Part shown: piece after piece, positions 31,893 to 32,500 of the stretch | How positions within the stretch are numbered: the stretch's first letter is position 1 | Layout: every line of letters starts with the position of its first letter | Origin: Symbiodinium natans | Taxonomy: Eukaryota; Sar; Dinophyceae; Suessiales; Symbiodiniaceae | Assembly: GCA_905221605.1 (NCBI GenBank) | Contig: CAJNDS010002707.1 | Location: 230,001 to 262,500 of the forward strand | DNA length: 32,500 bases | Direction of reading: 5' to 3' | The notes under the pieces: model-generated | The model's database searches: none | Told to the model about the DNA's origin: nothing | The model's input: the letters and a program-made list of their open reading frames with translations, nothing else | Position numbers and translations under genes: made by a program

Positions 31893-32500
31893 CTCTATCA
31901 TATATATATTTAAACCTTCGGCCGATTTCGGCCAAACTGCCCCCCAATGTTCGGGCGATTTCGGCCAAACCCCCCCCAATGTTCGGGCGATTCCGGCCAA
32001 ACCCCCCCCAATGTTGGGGCGATTTCGGCCAGGCCGAAAAGCCACGAACATTGGGGCCCCCAGTGTTCGGGCGATTTCGGCCAAAACCCCCCCAATGTTC
32101 GGGCGATTTCGGCCAAACCCCCCCAATGTTCGGGCGATTCCGGCCTTGGGGCGATTTCGGCCAGGCCGAAAAGCCACGAACATTGGGGCCCCCAGTGTTC
32201 GGGCGATTTCGGCCAAAACCCCCCCAATGTTCGGGCGATTTCGGCCAAACCCTCCCCAATGTTCGGGCGATTCCGGCCAAACCCCCCCCAATGTTGGGGC
32301 GATTTCGGCCAGGCCGAAAAGCCAGGAACATTGGGGGTCAGATTGGCCGGAATCGCCCGAACATTGGGGGCCCCAGTGTTCGTGGCTTTTCGGCCTGGCC
32401 GAAATCGCCCGAACATTGGGGGCCCCAATGTTCGTGACTTTTCGGCCCGGCCGAAATCGCCCGAACATTGGGGTCAGATTGGCCGAAATCGCCTGAACAT
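31893..32500. mobile_element. AT-head element with inverted tandem units, copy 3 (runs off window)
   Basis: The head CTCTCTATCATATATATATT follows CCCTAAACC, as in the copies at 10857 and 22886. It precedes ~31-bp units (GATTTCGGCCAAAC, a C-run and AATGTTCGGGC) in one orientation, mixed with and then replaced by inverted units (CCCGAACATTGGGG, GGCCTGGCCGAAATCGCC). A block of ~135 bp is duplicated (from 32011 and from 32147). The long open frames on both strands (NRPNIGG and PNVRAIS repeats) derive from the repeat unit being free of stops. Confidence 0.75.

Noticed and set aside
31705-32500. Frames of 150-208 codons on both strands with NRPNIGG or PNVRAIS repeats
   Set aside because: The tandem unit simply lacks stop codons in several frames on both strands. 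The sequence is palindromic and shares its head with two non-coding elements.

Overview
This is nuclear DNA from a eukaryotic alga, most likely a dinoflagellate. The window is saturated with CCCTAAA/TTTAGGG (plant/dinoflagellate-type telomere heptamers) and local variants of them. Short GC-rich exons are scattered between these arrays. Splice donors read by eye are a mixture of GT, GC and GA, always with AG acceptors, which is the pattern described for Symbiodiniaceae and related dinoflagellates. One gene belongs to an SHQW-motif/ankyrin family that I associate with dinoflagellate proteomes. A chromerid or another alga cannot be excluded, and the species cannot be named. Every convincing exon is on the + strand, as expected for dinoflagellate unidirectional gene blocks.

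Layout. 1-1960: telomere-derived satellite of about 34 bp and a 19-bp minisatellite. 2363-10310: a run of short exons (gene A, possibly more than one gene). Two exons encode membrane-spanning segments, and a probable stop codon lies near 10310. The product was not recognised. 10311-11486: telomeric variants and a palindromic tandem-repeat element. 11487-24420: gene B. I could thread 25 exons through a single reading frame of 793 codons plus a TGA, with all phases agreeing. It encodes an SHQW-type domain followed by ankyrin repeats, and its 5' end is not certain. 24421-30128: mostly intergenic, with isolated exon-like islands, hairpin elements and a striking 656/657-bp tandem array (27145-29350). 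30129-31880: short exons of at least two further genes (C and D) and one small ORF. 31893-32500: a second large palindromic tandem-repeat element running off the window.

The main discovery candidate is the intron system. Many introns of gene B are filled with telomere-like repeats, with the G-rich strand next to the donor and the C-rich strand next to the acceptor. Several are flanked by short direct repeats (GAAC, GCCC, GAGGAC, GAGGCCA) that look like target-site duplications. At least five introns end in CCAAG|G, and most of these have a matching CTTGG-like sequence near the donor. This suggests introner-like mobile DNA in which the element supplies the AG acceptor and the duplicated target supplies the GT, GC or GA donor. 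Separately, there are five copies of a GGGATGTTCCCCC hairpin MITE, several other hairpin elements, and a three-member family in which a conserved AT-rich head precedes unrelated tandem repeats that flip orientation midway.

All splicing was deduced by eye from frame, phase and motif. Nothing was aligned or searched.
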